Shown: positions 36,503-58,833 of the stretch, one piece after another
Layout of the letters: each line of letters opens with the position of its first letter
Position numbering within the stretch: the first letter of the stretch is position 1
NCBI RefSeq assembly: GCF_030708455.1
Contig: NZ_JAUYWF010000011.1
Span: 115,433 to 179,432 of the forward strand
Reading direction: 5' to 3'
From: Halomonas sp. SSL-5
GTDB taxonomy: Bacteria > Pseudomonadota > Gammaproteobacteria > Pseudomonadales > Halomonadaceae
DNA length: 64,000 nt
Notes under the pieces: model-generated
What the model was told of the DNA's origin: nothing
The model's input: the letters and a program-made list of their open reading frames with translations, nothing else
Databases searched by the model: none
Made by a program: the position numbers and the translations under genes

Positions 36503-36853
36503 TTAGAATTCCAGGCCGCCTTCACGAGCGGCGTCGGCCAGGGCCTTGACGCGGCCGTGGTACTTGAAACCGGCGCGATCGAAGGCTACCTGGGTGATGC
36601 CCGCTTCCTTGGCGCGCTCGGCAATCAGCGCGCCAACCTTGGCGGCGGCGTCGGCGTTGCCAGTCGCACCCTCACGCAGTGCCTTGTCCAGCGTGGAAGC
36701 GCTGGCCAGGACCTTGCCACCATCCGGCGAGATGATCTGCGCGTAGATGTGACGCGGGGTACGGTTGACGCACAGGCGATACACGCCCAGCTCGCGGATC
36801 TTGGCGCGAGCGCGGCGGGCACGACGGAGACGAGATTCTTTCTTCGCGTTCAT
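36503..36853 (-). CDS. rplR: 50S ribosomal protein L18
   Basis: 116 residues: [35 protein letters not shown] and the C-terminal [20 protein letters not shown], the 5S rRNA-binding protein L18. Confidence 0.98.
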   Translation of the reverse strand: MNAKKESRLRRARRARAKIRELGVYRLCVNRTPRHIYAQIISPDGGKVLASASTLDKALREGATGNADAAAKVGALIAERAKEAGITQVAFDRAGFKYHGRVKALADAAREGGLEF

Positions 36854-36862
36854 AACCCTGCC

Positions 36863-37393
36863 TTACTTCTTCTTGGCTTCTTTGCGACGCACCTGCTCGT
36901 CGGCGTACCTGACACCCTTGCCCTTGTAGGGCTCGGGCGGACGGAAGGCGCGGATTTCCGCGGCGACCTGACCGAGTGCCTGCTTGTCCGCGCTCTTCAG
37001 CACGATCTGGGTGTTCTTGGGCGTTTCCGCCGTGACACCTTCAGGCAGTGAGTACTCGACCGGGTGCGAGAAGCCCAGTGACAGATTGAGCGTCTGGCCC
37101 TTGGCCTGGGCACGATAACCGACGCCGATGATTTCGAGGGAACGGGTGAAGCCTTCGCTCACGCCGGTCACCAGGTTCTGAACCAGGGCGCGGGTAGTAC
37201 CGGCCATGGCCCAGCTCTTGGCAGACTCGCTGGGGGCGAAGGTCAGCTGACCCTCTTCCTGACCCACCACCACATCGCGGTGGATGGTCAGTGACAGTGT
37301 GCCCTGGCCGCCCTTGGCGGTCAGCTGGTCACCGTCGAGCTTGATCTCGACGCCAGCGGGCACTTTAACTGGATATTTGGCTACGCGGGACAT
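36863..37393 (-). CDS. rplF: 50S ribosomal protein L6
   Basis: 176 residues, [20 protein letters not shown] at the start and the signature [20 protein letters not shown] at the end, where the protein touches the sarcin-ricin loop. Confidence 0.98.
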   Translation of the reverse strand: MSRVAKYPVKVPAGVEIKLDGDQLTAKGGQGTLSLTIHRDVVVGQEEGQLTFAPSESAKSWAMAGTTRALVQNLVTGVSEGFTRSLEIIGVGYRAQAKGQTLNLSLGFSHPVEYSLPEGVTAETPKNTQIVLKSADKQALGQVAAEIRAFRPPEPYKGKGVRYADEQVRRKEAKKK

Positions 37394-37402
37394 TCCAAAC
37401 TC

Positions 37403-37795
37403 CTAGAATACGGTGCAGATGACTTCGCCACCGACACCGGCCTTGCGAGCCGCGCGATCGGTCATCACCCCGTTGGAGGTGGTGACGATAGCGATACCCA
37501 GGCCATCGGCGACCTTCGGCAAGTCGTCCTTGCCCTTGTACTGGCGCAGAGACGGCTTGGAAACTCGCTGAATGTGCTCGATGACCGGCTTGCCCTCGAA
37601 GTACTTGAGGGTCACGGTCAGCTCGGGCTTGGCGCTTTCGGACACCACGAAGTCGTTGATGTAACCCTCTTCCTTCAATACGCGGGCCACCTCGACCTTG
37701 AGGCGGGAGGACGGCATGGTGACCGTCTCCTTGGTGGCCATCTGCGCATTGCGGATACGGGTGAACATATCCGCCAGAGTGTCTTGCATGCTCAT
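37403..37795 (-). CDS. rpsH: 30S ribosomal protein S8
   Basis: 130 residues, [20 protein letters not shown], ending [11 protein letters not shown]. In E. coli S8 is the repressor of the spc operon, binding near the rplE start; I did not try to fold that site here. Confidence 0.98.
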   Translation of the reverse strand: MSMQDTLADMFTRIRNAQMATKETVTMPSSRLKVEVARVLKEEGYINDFVVSESAKPELTVTLKYFEGKPVIEHIQRVSKPSLRQYKGKDDLPKVADGLGIAIVTTSNGVMTDRAARKAGVGGEVICTVF

Positions 37796-37824
37796 TTACG
37801 TTGCGCTCCTGATTCTTGCGTGGC

Positions 37825-38130
37825 TTACCAGCTGGACTTCTTGAGTCCGGGGACATCGCCACGCATGGCGGCTTCACGCAGCTTGTTGCGGCCGAGGCCG
37901 AACTTGTTGTAGAAGCCGTGCGGACGGCCAGTGATGCGGCAGCGGTTACGCTGACGCACCGGGCTGGAGTCACGCGGCAGCTGCTGCAGCTTAAGCGTTG
38001 CCTCGAAGCGCTCTTCGTCGGAAGCATTCACGTCCTGGATGATCGCCTTGAGCTGGCTGCGCTTGGCGGCATACTTCTCCACCAGCTTGGTGCGCTTGAG
38101 CTCACGCTCTACCATGCTTTTCTTTGCCAT
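37825..38130 (-). CDS. rpsN: 30S ribosomal protein S14 (zinc-free long form)
   Basis: 101 residues, with [20 protein letters not shown] and ending [18 protein letters not shown]. No CxxC pairs, so it is the C- form, in contrast to the zinc form of L36 in the same operon. Confidence 0.98.
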   Translation of the reverse strand: MAKKSMVERELKRTKLVEKYAAKRSQLKAIIQDVNASDEERFEATLKLQQLPRDSSPVRQRNRCRITGRPHGFYNKFGLGRNKLREAAMRGDVPGLKKSSW

Positions 38131-38141
38131 GATCCCACCCC

Positions 38142-38681
38142 TTATTTCTTGAACGGGAAGTTCAGCGCGCTCAGCAGCGCACGACCTTCATCATCGGTGT
38201 TGGCGGTGGTGGTGATGGTGACATCCAGACCACGAATCCGGTCGATCTTATCATACTCGAGCTCCGGAAAGATGATCTGCTCACGCACCCCCATCGAGTA
38301 GTTGCCACGACCGTCGAAGGACTTCGGGTTGAGACCACGGAAGTCACGAACGCGGGGGATCGCGATATTCACCAGGCGATCGAGGAAGTCCCACATGCGC
38401 GCACTGCGCAGTGTGACCTTGATCCCGATCGGCCAGCCTTCACGCACCTTGAAGCCCGCGATGGACTTGCGTGCCTTGGTCACCATCGGCTTCTGACCGG
38501 AGAGCTTCTCCAGGTCACCGATGGCATTGTCGATCAGCTTCTTGTCGCTGGTCGCTTCGCCGATGCCCATATTCAGAGTCACCTTGGTGATCCGTGGCAC
38601 CTGCATCACGTTGGCGTAGCTGAACTGCTCTTTGAGTTGAGCCACCACCTCGTTCTGATAACGTTCTTTCAAGTTCGCCAT
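38142..38681 (-). CDS. rplE: 50S ribosomal protein L5
   Basis: 179 residues. [20 protein letters not shown], the P-site loop [20 protein letters not shown] and [20 protein letters not shown] identify L5, which binds 5S rRNA. Confidence 0.98.
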   Translation of the reverse strand: MANLKERYQNEVVAQLKEQFSYANVMQVPRITKVTLNMGIGEATSDKKLIDNAIGDLEKLSGQKPMVTKARKSIAGFKVREGWPIGIKVTLRSARMWDFLDRLVNIAIPRVRDFRGLNPKSFDGRGNYSMGVREQIIFPELEYDKIDRIRGLDVTITTTANTDDEGRALLSALNFPFKK

Positions 38682-38699
38682 TTTGCTACCCGACTCGCG

Positions 38700-39014
38700 T
38701 TAGGCGTCGATCTGCGTCTGCGTCGACTTGTAGATACGTACCTTGGTACCGTCTTCCTGAACCTGGAAGCCGACGCGATCCGCCTTTCCGGTCTCCTGGT
38801 TGAAGATGGCCACGTTGGACGCGTGAATCGGAGCCTCGCGCTCGACGATACCGCCTTGATTACCCGCCATGGGATTGGGCTTGGTGTGACGCTTGATCAT
38901 GTTCACACCGGACACCACGAAGCGGTTTTCGAGAACCCGCTTGATGGTGCCACGCTTGCCCTTGTCCTTGCCGGCGATGACGATTACTTCATCGTCACGT
39001 TTGATCTTTTGCAT
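38700..39014 (-). CDS. rplX: 50S ribosomal protein L24
   Basis: 104 residues with the KOW motif [19 protein letters not shown] at the start and [19 protein letters not shown] later. Spc operon. Confidence 0.98.
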   Translation of the reverse strand: MQKIKRDDEVIVIAGKDKGKRGTIKRVLENRFVVSGVNMIKRHTKPNPMAGNQGGIVEREAPIHASNVAIFNQETGKADRVGFQVQEDGTKVRIYKSTQTQIDA

Positions 39015-39028
39015 ATCCGCCTCGCTCC

Positions 39029-39400
39029 TTACAGCACTTCAGGCGCCAAGGAAATGATCTTCATGAACTTCTCGTTACGAAGCTCACGGGTCACTGGCCC
39101 GAAGATACGGGTGCCGATCGGCTGGTCGTTGGTGTTGTTCAACAGAACCGCCGCATTTCCGTCGAAGCGGATCAGCGAGCCGTCGGAACGACGGACACCG
39201 CTGCGGGTGCGTACCACCACCGCCTTGAGGACCTGGCCTTTCTTGACCTTGCCCCGCGGGATGGCTTCCTTCACCGTGACCTTGATGATGTCACCAACGT
39301 GGGCGTAGCGACGGTGTGAACCGCCCAGCACCTTGATGCATTGCACCCGGCGCGCCCCGCTGTTGTCGGCGACATCCAGCATTGTCTGAGTCTGAATCAT
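39029..39400 (-). CDS. rplN: 50S ribosomal protein L14
   Basis: 123 residues, [20 protein letters not shown] at the start and [20 protein letters not shown] near the end. First gene of the classical spc operon; the spacer from rpsQ is 40 bases and I see no strong promoter in it, so transcription probably continues from S10. Confidence 0.98.
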   Translation of the reverse strand: MIQTQTMLDVADNSGARRVQCIKVLGGSHRRYAHVGDIIKVTVKEAIPRGKVKKGQVLKAVVVRTRSGVRRSDGSLIRFDGNAAVLLNNTNDQPIGTRIFGPVTRELRNEKFMKIISLAPEVL

Positions 39401-39440
39401 CGGTTTTCTCCAAACCTAATCTGACAGCAGGTGTTGGGAC

Positions 39441-39701
39441 TTAGCCCTTGGCCTGCTCGACCACCTCGACCAGCGTCCAGGACTTGGTCTTGGACAGCGG
39501 ACGGCACTCCTGGATGGAGACCGTATCACCGGCCTTCGCCTGGTTAGCCTCGTCATGGGCGTGCAGCTTGGTGGAGCGCTTTACGTACTTGCCGTAGATC
39601 GGATGACGCACACGGCGCTCGATCATCACAACGATGGACTTGTCCATCTTGTCGCTCACCACCTTGCCGGTGAGCGTACGGGTTTTCTTCTCTTCGGCCA
39701 T
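39441..39701 (-). CDS. rpsQ: 30S ribosomal protein S17
   Basis: 86 residues from ATG 39701 ([20 protein letters not shown]), chosen over GTG 39710, which would overlap rpmC by more. OB-fold motifs [19 protein letters not shown] and [18 protein letters not shown] are present. One base separates it from rpmC. Confidence 0.97.
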   Translation of the reverse strand: MAEEKKTRTLTGKVVSDKMDKSIVVMIERRVRHPIYGKYVKRSTKLHAHDEANQAKAGDTVSIQECRPLSKTKSWTLVEVVEQAKG

Positions 39702-39702
39702 C

Positions 39703-39894
39703 TCAGTCACCTGCCTTCTCGTTGAGCACAGTCTTCACCCGGGCGATGTCCCGACGAACCTGCTTGAGCAAGTGCGTCTGGCTGAGCTGGCCGGTGGCCT
39801 TCTGCATGCGCAGGTTGAACTGCTCGCGGAGGAGTTCGAGGAGCTGATCATTCAGCTCGTCGACTGACTTTTCACGGATTTCCTGGGCTTTCAT
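39703..39894 (-). CDS. rpmC: 50S ribosomal protein L29
   Basis: 63 residues from ATG 39894 ([20 protein letters not shown]); the start overlaps the rplP stop by one base (TGATG). The motif [14 protein letters not shown] is diagnostic. A GTG one codon upstream is an alternative. Confidence 0.97.
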   Translation of the reverse strand: MKAQEIREKSVDELNDQLLELLREQFNLRMQKATGQLSQTHLLKQVRRDIARVKTVLNEKAGD

Positions 39895-40307
39895 CACATC
39901 ACCGTCCGTTTCACAAAGGTGGTGGAGACCGGGAACTTCTGCGCCGCCAGGCCGAAGGCCTCGCGGGCGAGCTCCTCGGACACGCCTTCGATCTCGTAAA
40001 GGATCCGGCCGGGCTGGATCTGTGCGACCCAGTACTCGACGGAGCCCTTACCCTTACCCATACGGACTTCGAGGGGCTTCTTGGAGATCGGCTTGTCCGG
40101 GAAGACCCGGATCCAGATCTTGCCGCCACGCTTCACGTGGCGGGTGATCGCACGACGACCGGCCTCGATCTGACGGGCGGTGATGCGGCCACGGCCGGTG
40201 GCCTTGAGGCCATATTCGCCGAAGCTGACCTTGCTTCCGCGATGCGCCAGGCCACGATTGCGGCCCTTCTGCATCTTGCGGAACTTCATACGCTTGGGTT
40301 GTAACAT
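39894..40307 (-). CDS. rplP: 50S ribosomal protein L16
   Basis: 137 residues: [40 protein letters not shown] and [12 protein letters not shown] at the end. The Arg that is hydroxylated by YcfD in E. coli (in [10 protein letters not shown] region, Arg81) is conserved. Confidence 0.98.
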   Translation of the reverse strand: MLQPKRMKFRKMQKGRNRGLAHRGSKVSFGEYGLKATGRGRITARQIEAGRRAITRHVKRGGKIWIRVFPDKPISKKPLEVRMGKGKGSVEYWVAQIQPGRILYEIEGVSEELAREAFGLAAQKFPVSTTFVKRTVM

Positions 40308-40322
40308 CGACTCGCTCTCCCC

Positions 40323-41021
40323 TTACCTGGAACCTTTCTTCTTGGAGGGCGCGGCCTGCGGCTGTTTAGCCTTGGCGCGTACCTCCTCGATGCCCCCGAG
40401 GATTTCACCCTTGAAGACCCACACCTTGACACCGATGATGCCGTAGGTGGTCTTGGCCTCGTAGGTGGCGTAGTCGATGTCCGCACGCAGCGTATGCAGC
40501 GGAACACGACCTTCCCGATACCACTCGGTGCGGGCGATTTCCGCGCCGCCGAGACGACCGGAGAGCATCACCTTGATGCCGCCGGCGCCCAGGCGCATGG
40601 CGTTCTGGACGGAACGCTTCATGGCACGACGGAACATCACGCGGCGCTCGAGCTGGCCAGCGATGTTCTGGGCCACGAGCATGGCGTCCAGCTCGGGCTT
40701 GCGAACTTCCTCGATGTTGACGTGCACGGGCACGCCCATCATCGCGGTGACGTCGCGACGCAGCCGGTCAACGTCCTCACCCTTCTTGCCGATCACGATG
40801 CCCGGACGGGCAGTGTGAATGGTAATACGGGCGTTGTTGGCCGGACGCTCGATGGTAATGCGGCTCACGGAGGCGTTCTTGAGACGCTCCTCCAGGAAGC
40901 GGCGAACCTCGAGGTCGCTGTTGAGCTTGTCGGCATAGGCGCCGCGCTCGGCATACCACACCGAGGTATGGTCCTTGACGATACCCAGGCGGATGCCTGT
41001 TGGATTGACTTTCTGACCCAT
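40323..41021 (-). CDS. rpsC: 30S ribosomal protein S3
   Basis: 232 residues. KH domain around residues 40-110 with [20 protein letters not shown] (GKKG is the GXXG loop), and the C-terminal domain [20 protein letters not shown]. Ends in a lysine-rich tail. Confidence 0.98.
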   Translation of the reverse strand: MGQKVNPTGIRLGIVKDHTSVWYAERGAYADKLNSDLEVRRFLEERLKNASVSRITIERPANNARITIHTARPGIVIGKKGEDVDRLRRDVTAMMGVPVHVNIEEVRKPELDAMLVAQNIAGQLERRVMFRRAMKRSVQNAMRLGAGGIKVMLSGRLGGAEIARTEWYREGRVPLHTLRADIDYATYEAKTTYGIIGVKVWVFKGEILGGIEEVRAKAKQPQAAPSKKKGSR

Positions 41022-41032
41022 CTGGTCGACTC

Positions 41033-41365
41033 CTACTTCTCGGCTACCTTGACGGTGATGTGGCAGGTGCGCTTCAAGATACGATCCGCGCGGCCCTTGG
41101 CACGCGGCTTGATACGCTTGAGCGTCATGCCCTCATCGACGCAGATGGTCGAGACACGCAGCTCGTCGATATCCATGCCGTTATTTTCTTCCGCATTCGC
41201 GATGGCGGACTGCAGCACCTTCTTGACCAGCTTGGCAGCCTTCTTCGGTGAGAAGGTCAGCAGGTCCAGTGCCTCGGCGACCGGTTTACCGCGCACCTGG
41301 TCAGCCACCAAACGGGCCTTCTGGGCGGATAAACGAGCGCCACGCAGCTTAGCTGTGACTTCCAT
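41033..41365 (-). CDS. rplV: 50S ribosomal protein L22
   Basis: 110 residues: [20 protein letters not shown], and the tunnel-lining hairpin near [20 protein letters not shown]. No deletion of the kind linked to macrolide resistance. Confidence 0.98.
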   Translation of the reverse strand: MEVTAKLRGARLSAQKARLVADQVRGKPVAEALDLLTFSPKKAAKLVKKVLQSAIANAEENNGMDIDELRVSTICVDEGMTLKRIKPRAKGRADRILKRTCHITVKVAEK

Positions 41366-41383
41366 CTCTCAATCCTCTCTGGC

Positions 41384-41659
41384 TTACCGTTTGGCTTTCT
41401 TGTCCGCCGCATGACCGCGATAAAGGCGGGTAGCAGCGAATTCGCCCAGCTTGTGGCCAACCATTTCCTCGGAGACATGCACCGGGACGTGCTGGCGACC
41501 GTTATGGACAGCAATGGTGAGCCCGACCATGTTGGGCAGGATCATGGAGCGACGCGACCAGGTCTTGATCGGCTTGCGGTCGCTCTTTTCCACTGCAGCC
41601 TCAACCTTCTTCAACAGATGAAGGTCAATAAAGGGACCTTTCTTCAGTGAACGTGGCAC
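41384..41659 (-). CDS. rpsS: 30S ribosomal protein S19
   Basis: 91 residues, [40 protein letters not shown] and [20 protein letters not shown] are unmistakable S19. Confidence 0.98.
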   Translation of the reverse strand: MPRSLKKGPFIDLHLLKKVEAAVEKSDRKPIKTWSRRSMILPNMVGLTIAVHNGRQHVPVHVSEEMVGHKLGEFAATRLYRGHAADKKAKR

Positions 41660-41681
41660 AGCCGTTACCTCTTAAAGTGTG

Positions 41682-42509
41682 TTACTTGGCCTTGCGGCGA
41701 CGAACGATCAGCTTGTCGGTGCGCTTGTTCTTGCGGGTCTTGTGGCCCTTGGTGGGAACACCCCACGGAGACACCGGGTGACGACCACCGCTGGTGCGGC
41801 CTTCACCGCCACCGTGCGGGTGATCCACCGGGTTCATGGCCACGCCGCGAACGGTCGGACGCACACCTTTCCAGCGCTTCGCACCGGCCTTGCCAAGCTG
41901 ACGCAGGCTGTGCTCTGAATTGCCCACTTCCCCCAGGGTCGCGCGGCACTCGCTGAGCACCTTGCGCATCTCGCCGGAGCGCAGGCGCAGGGTAGCGTAG
42001 TTGCCTTCACGAGCGACCAGCTGGGCGCTGGTGCCGGCGCTGCGAGCGATCTGGGCGCCCTTGCCGGGCTTGAGCTCGATGCAGTGCACGGTGGAACCCA
42101 GCGGAATGTTACGCAGCGGAAGCGCATTGCCCTTCTTGATCGCCGCGTTGACGCCGGACTCAAGACGGTCGCCGGCGCTCACGCCCTTGGGGGCGATGAT
42201 GTAGCGACGCTCGCCGTCCAGGTACTTGAGCAGCGCGATGTTGGCGCTGCGGTTCGGATCGTACTCCAGACGCTCGACGATGGCCGGAACGCCATCCTTG
42301 GTGCGCTTGAAGTCGATGATCCGGTAGTGCTGACGGTGTCCACCGCCCACGTGACGGGTGGTGATACGACCGTTGTTGTTACGTCCGCCGCTGCGCGACT
42401 GCTTCTCGAGCAGGGGCGCATGGGGCGCGCCCTTGTAGAGCTCGTCGTTCACGACCTTTACAAGGTGGCGACGACCGGCGGATGTGGGTTTGGTCTTGAC
42501 GATTGCCAT
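41682..42509 (-). CDS. rplB: 50S ribosomal protein L2
   Basis: 275 residues with [19 protein letters not shown], and the peptidyl-transferase-proximal [20 protein letters not shown] with the conserved His. The basic tail [18 protein letters not shown] is standard. Confidence 0.99.
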   Translation of the reverse strand: MAIVKTKPTSAGRRHLVKVVNDELYKGAPHAPLLEKQSRSGGRNNNGRITTRHVGGGHRQHYRIIDFKRTKDGVPAIVERLEYDPNRSANIALLKYLDGERRYIIAPKGVSAGDRLESGVNAAIKKGNALPLRNIPLGSTVHCIELKPGKGAQIARSAGTSAQLVAREGNYATLRLRSGEMRKVLSECRATLGEVGNSEHSLRQLGKAGAKRWKGVRPTVRGVAMNPVDHPHGGGEGRTSGGRHPVSPWGVPTKGHKTRKNKRTDKLIVRRRKAK

Positions 42510-42526
42510 TGTCCGTACTCCTGCCC

Positions 42527-42823
42527 TTATTCGGCGCCAGAGAAGTCTTCAAGGGTCTCGCCGGCGGCCAGCGTAACGTAGGCCTTGCGATACCCCTTGC
42601 GGTGACCCAGACCATGCGCGGTGCGCTTGGTCTTGCCCTTGACGTTCAGCGCCTGAACGCGGTCGACCTTCTTGCCGAACAGGGCCTCGACGGCCTTCTT
42701 GATCTCGGGCTTGGTCGCGTCGCCGGCCACCTTGAACACGTACTGGTTGCGTTCGGCAGCCATGGCGGCCTTTTCGGTCACGTGCGGACCGAGCAGCACC
42801 TTGAATACACGCTCCTGGTTCAT
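42527..42823 (-). CDS. rplW: 50S ribosomal protein L23
   Basis: 98 residues: [40 protein letters not shown]. Exit-tunnel protein that docks SRP and trigger factor. Starts inside the rplD stop (ATGA). Confidence 0.98.
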   Translation of the reverse strand: MNQERVFKVLLGPHVTEKAAMAAERNQYVFKVAGDATKPEIKKAVEALFGKKVDRVQALNVKGKTKRTAHGLGHRKGYRKAYVTLAAGETLEDFSGAE

Positions 42824-43425
42824 GCCAGCTTCTCCTCGAATTTACGCAGGGCGGAGACGGTGGCCAGCACCTTGTCGAAGGCGACCAGGCTCACCGGATC
42901 GGCGGCGGCCACATCGACCACATCCACGTTGGGGATGTTGCGGGCGGCCAGGTAGAGCTTCTCGTCGACTTCCTCGGTGACGATCAGCACCTTCTCCAGG
43001 CCCAGCTCGTTGAGCTTGGCGACCAGTAGCTTGGTCCGCGGCTCGTCGACGGTGATCTCCTCGACGGCCACCAGACGATCCTGACGCACCAGCTCGGAGA
43101 GGATCGAGCGCATCGCCGCACGGTACATCTTCCGGTTGACCTTCTGGGTGTAGTCCTGGGGACGAGCCGCGAAGGTCACGCCGCCGCTGCGCCACAGCGG
43201 AGAGCGGATGGTACCGGCGCGAGCGCGACCGGTGCCCTTCTGACGCCACGGCTTCTTACCGCCGCCACGCACGTCGGAACGGTTCTTCTGAGCGCGGGTA
43301 CCCTGACGACCACCGGCCAGATAGGCGGTGACGACCTGGTGCACGAGCGCTTCATTGAATTCTTTGCCAAAGGTGGCGTCGGACACATCGACGGTGCCGG
43401 CGCCGGCAGCAAGATTCAGATTCAT
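42820..43425 (-). CDS. rplD: 50S ribosomal protein L4
   Basis: 201 residues. The tunnel loop [20 protein letters not shown] then [20 protein letters not shown] is intact. L4 represses the S10 operon in E. coli via a long leader, which seems to be missing here (see the S10 promoter). Confidence 0.98.
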   Translation of the reverse strand: MNLNLAAGAGTVDVSDATFGKEFNEALVHQVVTAYLAGGRQGTRAQKNRSDVRGGGKKPWRQKGTGRARAGTIRSPLWRSGGVTFAARPQDYTQKVNRKMYRAAMRSILSELVRQDRLVAVEEITVDEPRTKLLVAKLNELGLEKVLIVTEEVDEKLYLAARNIPNVDVVDVAAADPVSLVAFDKVLATVSALRKFEEKLA

Positions 43426-43439
43426 CGGTAAGTTCCCCT

Positions 43440-44078
43440 TCAGCCAGCTTTCACGGCGCTGCGCACGATGACGTCACTGCCGGTGGCACCGGGCACGGCG
43501 CCCTTGACCAGCAGCAGATTACGTTCGGCATCGACGCGCACGACTTCGAGACTCTGGACGGTGCAACGCACGTTGCCCATCTGGCCAGCCATCTTCTTGC
43601 CCTTGAACACTCGTCCAGGGGTCTGGCACATGCCGATGGAACCCGGCGCGCGGTGCGACAGGGAGTTACCGTGGCTATTGTCCTGGGTGCGGAAGTTCCA
43701 GCGCTTGACGGCGCCCTGGAAGCCCTTGCCCTTGGAGCTGCCGGTCACGTCGATCATCTGACCAGCTTCGAAGAGGGATACGGTGAGTTCGCCGCCCACT
43801 GCCGGAGCCTCATCACCTTCTGACAGGCGGAACTCCATCAGCGAACGACCGGCCTCGATACCTGCCTTGGCGAACTGCCCAGCCTGGGCCTTCGACAGGT
43901 GCTTGGCCTTGCGGGAGCCAGTTGTGACCTGAACCGCTGCGTAGCCGTCGCTCTCGACGGTCTTGACGCTGGTGACGCGGTTAGGCTCAACCTCGATCAC
44001 GGTCACGGGCACGGATGCGCCGTCTTCGGTGAAGACACGGGTCATCCCGGCCTTCTTGCCGACTAAACCGATAGTCAT
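43440..44078 (-). CDS. rplC: 50S ribosomal protein L3
   Basis: 212 residues: [20 protein letters not shown], the core [20 protein letters not shown] and [13 protein letters not shown] stretch ([20 protein letters not shown]), where Gln150 methylation occurs in E. coli. Separated from rpsJ by 151 bases. Confidence 0.98.
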   Translation of the reverse strand: MTIGLVGKKAGMTRVFTEDGASVPVTVIEVEPNRVTSVKTVESDGYAAVQVTTGSRKAKHLSKAQAGQFAKAGIEAGRSLMEFRLSEGDEAPAVGGELTVSLFEAGQMIDVTGSSKGKGFQGAVKRWNFRTQDNSHGNSLSHRAPGSIGMCQTPGRVFKGKKMAGQMGNVRCTVQSLEVVRVDAERNLLLVKGAVPGATGSDVIVRSAVKAG

Positions 44079-44229
44079 TCTCAGTCTCCTATAGTGTACG
44101 GGGCTGTCACCCGCTATGGCTGCCCTTTCCAGAGCATTCCACTAGCACGTTGTGTGGCGCCTCACGGCGCGGCGGCTGCTGCTCGAACGTGATGCCGAGC
44201 GCTGGGCCGCGGTGTCTAGTGTGGCTAAA

Positions 44230-44541
44230 TCAGTCGAGCTTGATCTGCACGTCCACGCCGGCGGCGAGATCGAGCTTCATCAGGGCATCGACGGTCTTCT
44301 CCGTCGGCTCGACGATATCGAGCACGCGCTTGTGCGTGCGAATCTCGTACTGGTCGCGCGCGTCCTTGTTGACGTGCGGCGAGATCAGCACGGTGTAGCG
44401 CTCGCGGTTGGTCGGCAGAGGAATCGGACCACGAACCTGGGCGCCGGTACGCTTGGCGGTATCAACGATCTCCGCGGCGGACTGGTCGATCAGGCGATGG
44501 TCGAAGGCCTTCAACCTAATGCGAATCTTCTGGTTCTGCAT
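44230..44541 (-). CDS. rpsJ: 30S ribosomal protein S10 / NusE
   Basis: 103 residues from ATG 44541 ([20 protein letters not shown]), the standard length; the frame extending to 44637 crosses the promoter. It doubles as NusE in antitermination. First gene of the S10-spc-alpha run. The 151-base gap to rplC is unusually long and carries only a weak GCGCC/GGCGC hairpin. Confidence 0.98.
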   Translation of the reverse strand: MQNQKIRIRLKAFDHRLIDQSAAEIVDTAKRTGAQVRGPIPLPTNRERYTVLISPHVNKDARDQYEIRTHKRVLDIVEPTEKTVDALMKLDLAAGVDVQIKLD

Positions 44542-44605
44542 TTGCCCTAACTCCAATGGATTCTGACGGCGCGAGCCGTCAACCCACGCATTCAAAGGAT
44601 GCGCA

Positions 44606-44634
44606 TTATAGGCACGCCGGCGACGAGAGTCAAA
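44606..44634 (-). promoter_or_regulatory. S10 operon promoter
   Basis: On the minus strand TTGACT (44634-44629), a 17-base spacer and TATAAT (44611-44606), close to the sigma70 ideal. The start would be near 44599, giving a leader of only ~58 bases before rpsJ. Confidence 0.88.
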
Positions 44635-44653
44635 CACTCGTTACCGGTGCGCA

Positions 44654-44681
44654 GAAGGGGGCTCCTCACGGAGCCCCCTTC
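44654..44681 (-). terminator. terminator after tuf (end of the str operon)
   Basis: GAAGGGGGCTCC and GGAGCCCCCTTC form a 12-bp perfect stem with loop TCAC (GTGA on the transcript), 23 bases past the tuf stop. Few T residues follow, so some read-through into S10 is possible. Confidence 0.75.
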
Positions 44682-44703
44682 GATCGTTCAAGCAGCGAAA
44701 CGC

Positions 44704-45897
<1,194 letters not shown>

Positions 45898-45926
45898 TGC
45901 TATAACCTCTTTACGTTAGCTAACGG

Positions 45927-48047
<2,121 letters not shown>

Positions 48048-48092
48048 GGTGGAACTCCCCGTTGGTTGGCGATGCGTTGAGATGCGCGCTGA

Positions 48093-48563
48093 TCAGAACC
48101 GGTAGTGAGAGAAGGCCTTGTTGGCTTCTGCCATACGGTGCACGTCTTCACGCTTCTTGACCGCAGAACCCTTGCCCTCGGCGGCATCGAGCATCTCGCC
48201 GGCGAGGCGCAGCACCATGGTCTTCTCACCACGGCGACGCGCCGCGTCTGCCAGCCAGCGCATGGCCAGCGCCTGGCGGCGCGACGGACGCACCTCGACC
48301 GGCACCTGATAGGTCGCACCGCCAACGCGGCGTGACTTCACCTCGACCATGGGCTGGATGCTTTCCAGCGCCTTGTCGAAGATCTCCAGCGGCTCTTCGT
48401 TACTGCGCTCGGCAACCCTGTCCAGCGCACCATAGACGATACGCTCAGCTACGGACTTTTTGCCGCCGATCATCAGGTGGTTCATGAACTTCGCCAGGCG
48501 CTCGCTTCCGAACTTGGGATCCGGCAGGATCTCGCGCTTGGCCGCAACTCTTCTTCTAGGCAT
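48093..48563 (-). CDS. rpsG: 30S ribosomal protein S7
   Basis: 156 residues: [40 protein letters not shown] and [20 protein letters not shown]. In E. coli S7 represses the str operon by binding the rpsL-rpsG spacer, here 130 bases. Confidence 0.98.
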   Translation of the reverse strand: MPRRRVAAKREILPDPKFGSERLAKFMNHLMIGGKKSVAERIVYGALDRVAERSNEEPLEIFDKALESIQPMVEVKSRRVGGATYQVPVEVRPSRRQALAMRWLADAARRRGEKTMVLRLAGEMLDAAEGKGSAVKKREDVHRMAEANKAFSHYRF

Positions 48564-48693
48564 GATAAGCCCTCTGTTGAAGGGTCCTTCAGGTAAACCC
48601 GGGACTCCCGCACGCTCATCTCGAACCCGCGACGCCCGACCTTACTCTTATCAGACCGGTATCAATTGGTGATGAAATCGCGAACCGGGCCGA

Positions 48694-49068
48694 TCAGGCC
48701 TTGGGACGCTTGGCACCGTACTTGGAACGGCCCTGCTTGCGGTTCTGCACGCCGGAGGTATCCAGGGCGCCGCGCACGGTGTGATAACGCACACCGGGAA
48801 GGTCCTTGACGCGCCCGCCGCGGATCAGCACCACGGAGTGCTCCTGGAGGTTGTGACCCTCACCGCCGATGTACGAGGAGACCTCGAAACCGTTGGTCAG
48901 ACGAACACGGCACACCTTACGCAGTGCGGAGTTCGGCTTCTTCGGGGTGGTCGTGTAGACGCGGGTGCAGACGCCGCGCTTCTGCGGGCAGGCCTGCAGC
49001 GCGGGCACGTCACTCTTGGTGACGGGGCGCTTGCGCGGCTTGCGCACCAGCTGATTGATCGTTGCCAT
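48694..49068 (-). CDS. rpsL: 30S ribosomal protein S12
   Basis: 124 residues. [18 protein letters not shown] and [17 protein letters not shown] are intact with the wild-type lysines, so no streptomycin-resistance change at the usual positions. First gene of the str operon. Confidence 0.99.
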   Translation of the reverse strand: MATINQLVRKPRKRPVTKSDVPALQACPQKRGVCTRVYTTTPKKPNSALRKVCRVRLTNGFEVSSYIGGEGHNLQEHSVVLIRGGRVKDLPGVRYHTVRGALDTSGVQNRKQGRSKYGAKRPKA

Positions 49069-49139
49069 CTATTGCTCCAATGGGTTGCCTTGGCGGAAAC
49101 GAGTAGCCGCTCGCTTTCCTGTACTGCGTTGCCTCATCA

Positions 49140-49159
49140 GCGGGTGCGGGCGCACCCGC
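49140..49159 (-). other. 9-bp hairpin in the rpsL leader
   Basis: GCGGGTGCG and CGCACCCGC with a two-base loop, between the str promoter and rpsL. Possibly a stabilising or processing structure. Confidence 0.6.
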
Positions 49160-49179
49160 CCCACTGTTAAAGGCTGCGC

Positions 49180-49209
49180 ATTCTACTGGCTGACACCCCC
49201 GACCGTCAA
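49180..49209 (-). promoter_or_regulatory. str operon promoter
   Basis: On the minus strand TTGACG (49209-49204), an 18-base spacer and TAGAAT (49185-49180). The start near 49173 gives a ~105-base leader to rpsL. It lies directly after the rpoC terminator palindrome. Confidence 0.78.
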
Positions 49210-49233
49210 GCCCGGCCGCCATGGCGGCCGGGC
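49210..49233 (-). terminator. palindrome after rpoC, probable terminator
   Basis: A perfect 24-bp palindrome (arms GCCCGGCCGCC/GGCGGCCGGGC) 16 bases past the rpoC stop and abutting the str -35 box. It lacks a strong T-run. Confidence 0.65.
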
Positions 49234-49248
49234 CCGGGTCGGCCGGCG

Positions 49249-53466
<4,218 letters not shown>

Positions 53467-53551
53467 GGGGTCGGCTCCGCTGCGGAGTTGTCATGGGCGG
53501 GGGCAATGCTGCCGCCCCCGCGGACCGTCATAATGTGAAGCGTCGGCCGCC

Positions 53552-57631
<4,080 letters not shown>

Positions 57632-57792
57632 CTGTATTCCCCAGCTTGTTCACCATGGGTGACCGATGCGTGGTCGGCGCCACCCGACGGATGCGGCTCC
57701 GTCAGGCGATGAAGGCAAGCGCCTGGCATGGGCGCTCGCCTTCGGAATTCGGCTGGCGGTTCTGCCCTGTCGGCAGAGGCCAGTGACAACAG

Positions 57793-57826
57793 AAAAAGGC
57801 CGGCAGCGGGTGTCCCGCCACCAGCC
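57793..57826 (-). terminator. rplL-rpoB attenuator
   Basis: On the minus strand a GC-rich stem-loop (GGCTGGTGGCGGG, loop ACA, CCCGCTGCCGGCC) followed by TTTTTCTGTT. It is an intrinsic terminator in the middle of the operon, the place where E. coli has an attenuator that lowers rpoBC relative to rplJL. Confidence 0.82.
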
Positions 57827-57868
57827 GTGGAAGCTTACGCAGCGCGTGAAGCCATGTCGCTCAAGGAC

Positions 57869-58240
57869 TTACTTGAGCTCCACGCCCGCGCCGGCTTCTT
57901 CCAGCTTGGCCTTGGCCGCTTCTGCATCTTCCTTGGACAGACCTTCCTTGATGGTCGCCGGCGCGCCGTCGACGGCACCCTTGGCTTCCTTCAGGCCCAG
58001 GCCGGTGATCTCGCGGACAACCTTGATCACGTTGACCTTCTTGTCGCCGGCGCTGGTCAGCACCAGGTCAAACTCGGTCTGCTCTTCCTCGGCAGCGGCT
58101 TCACCGCCACCCGGGCCAGCCACGACGGCGGCAGCGGCAGACACGCCGAACTTCTCTTCCATGGCCTCGATCAGCTCGACCACTTCCATGACGGACATGT
58201 CGGAGACGGCGTTGATGATGTCTTCTTTGGTCAGTGCCAT
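57869..58240 (-). CDS. rplL: 50S ribosomal protein L7/L12
   Basis: 123 residues from ATG 58240 ([20 protein letters not shown]); the frame to 58276 is spurious. The alanine-rich hinge [19 protein letters not shown] and the C-terminal factor-binding [20 protein letters not shown] are typical. Confidence 0.98.
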   Translation of the reverse strand: MALTKEDIINAVSDMSVMEVVELIEAMEEKFGVSAAAAVVAGPGGGEAAAEEEQTEFDLVLTSAGDKKVNVIKVVREITGLGLKEAKGAVDGAPATIKEGLSKEDAEAAKAKLEEAGAGVELK

Positions 58241-58329
58241 TGTCACGTTTCCTAACTTTGCGGGAGTCGCGCTCAAGCGTCGACTCGGGATTCAATATAC
58301 GATTCAGGCTGCCTGCAGGAGTTCGCCGC

Positions 58330-58833
58330 TCAGGCGGCTTCTTCCTGCTTCTGGTCGCGCAGGGCGGCCAGGGTACGGACCAGCTTGCCGGCGGATGCCT
58401 CTTTCATGACGGACATCAGCTTGGCAATGGCCTCGTCGTAGGTCGGCAGCGTCGCCAGACGGTCGAGATCGGTGGCCGGGATCAGCTCACCTTCGTAGGC
58501 CAGCGCCTTGACCTCGAAGTTCTTCTCCTCCTTGGCGAACTCCTTGAACAGACGGGCGGCGGCGCCCGGGTGCTCATAGGAGAAGGCCAGCAGGGTCGGA
58601 CCCGAGAAGGTCTCGTCCAGGATCTCCCAGGGAGTTCCGGACAGGGCGCGGCGTGCCAGGGTGTTGCGGACAACACGGATCTGGACGCCATTCTCGCGGG
58701 CCTGCTTGCGCAGGTCGGTCATCTTGCTGACCGCGACGCCACGAGAATCGGCAACTACGACGGAGAGTGCATCCTTGGCCGCTTCACTGACCTCGGCAAC
58801 AATCGCCTTCTTGCCTTCGAGTGCTAGTGGCAC
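58330..58833 (-). CDS. rplJ: 50S ribosomal protein L10
   Basis: 167 residues from GTG 58833 (first residues [19 protein letters not shown]), with AAGGAGT upstream; the frame running to 58974 is the leader. The C-terminal helix binds L7/L12 dimers. Confidence 0.97.
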   Translation of the reverse strand: MPLALEGKKAIVAEVSEAAKDALSVVVADSRGVAVSKMTDLRKQARENGVQIRVVRNTLARRALSGTPWEILDETFSGPTLLAFSYEHPGAAARLFKEFAKEEKNFEVKALAYEGELIPATDLDRLATLPTYDEAIAKLMSVMKEASAGKLVRTLAALRDQKQEEAA

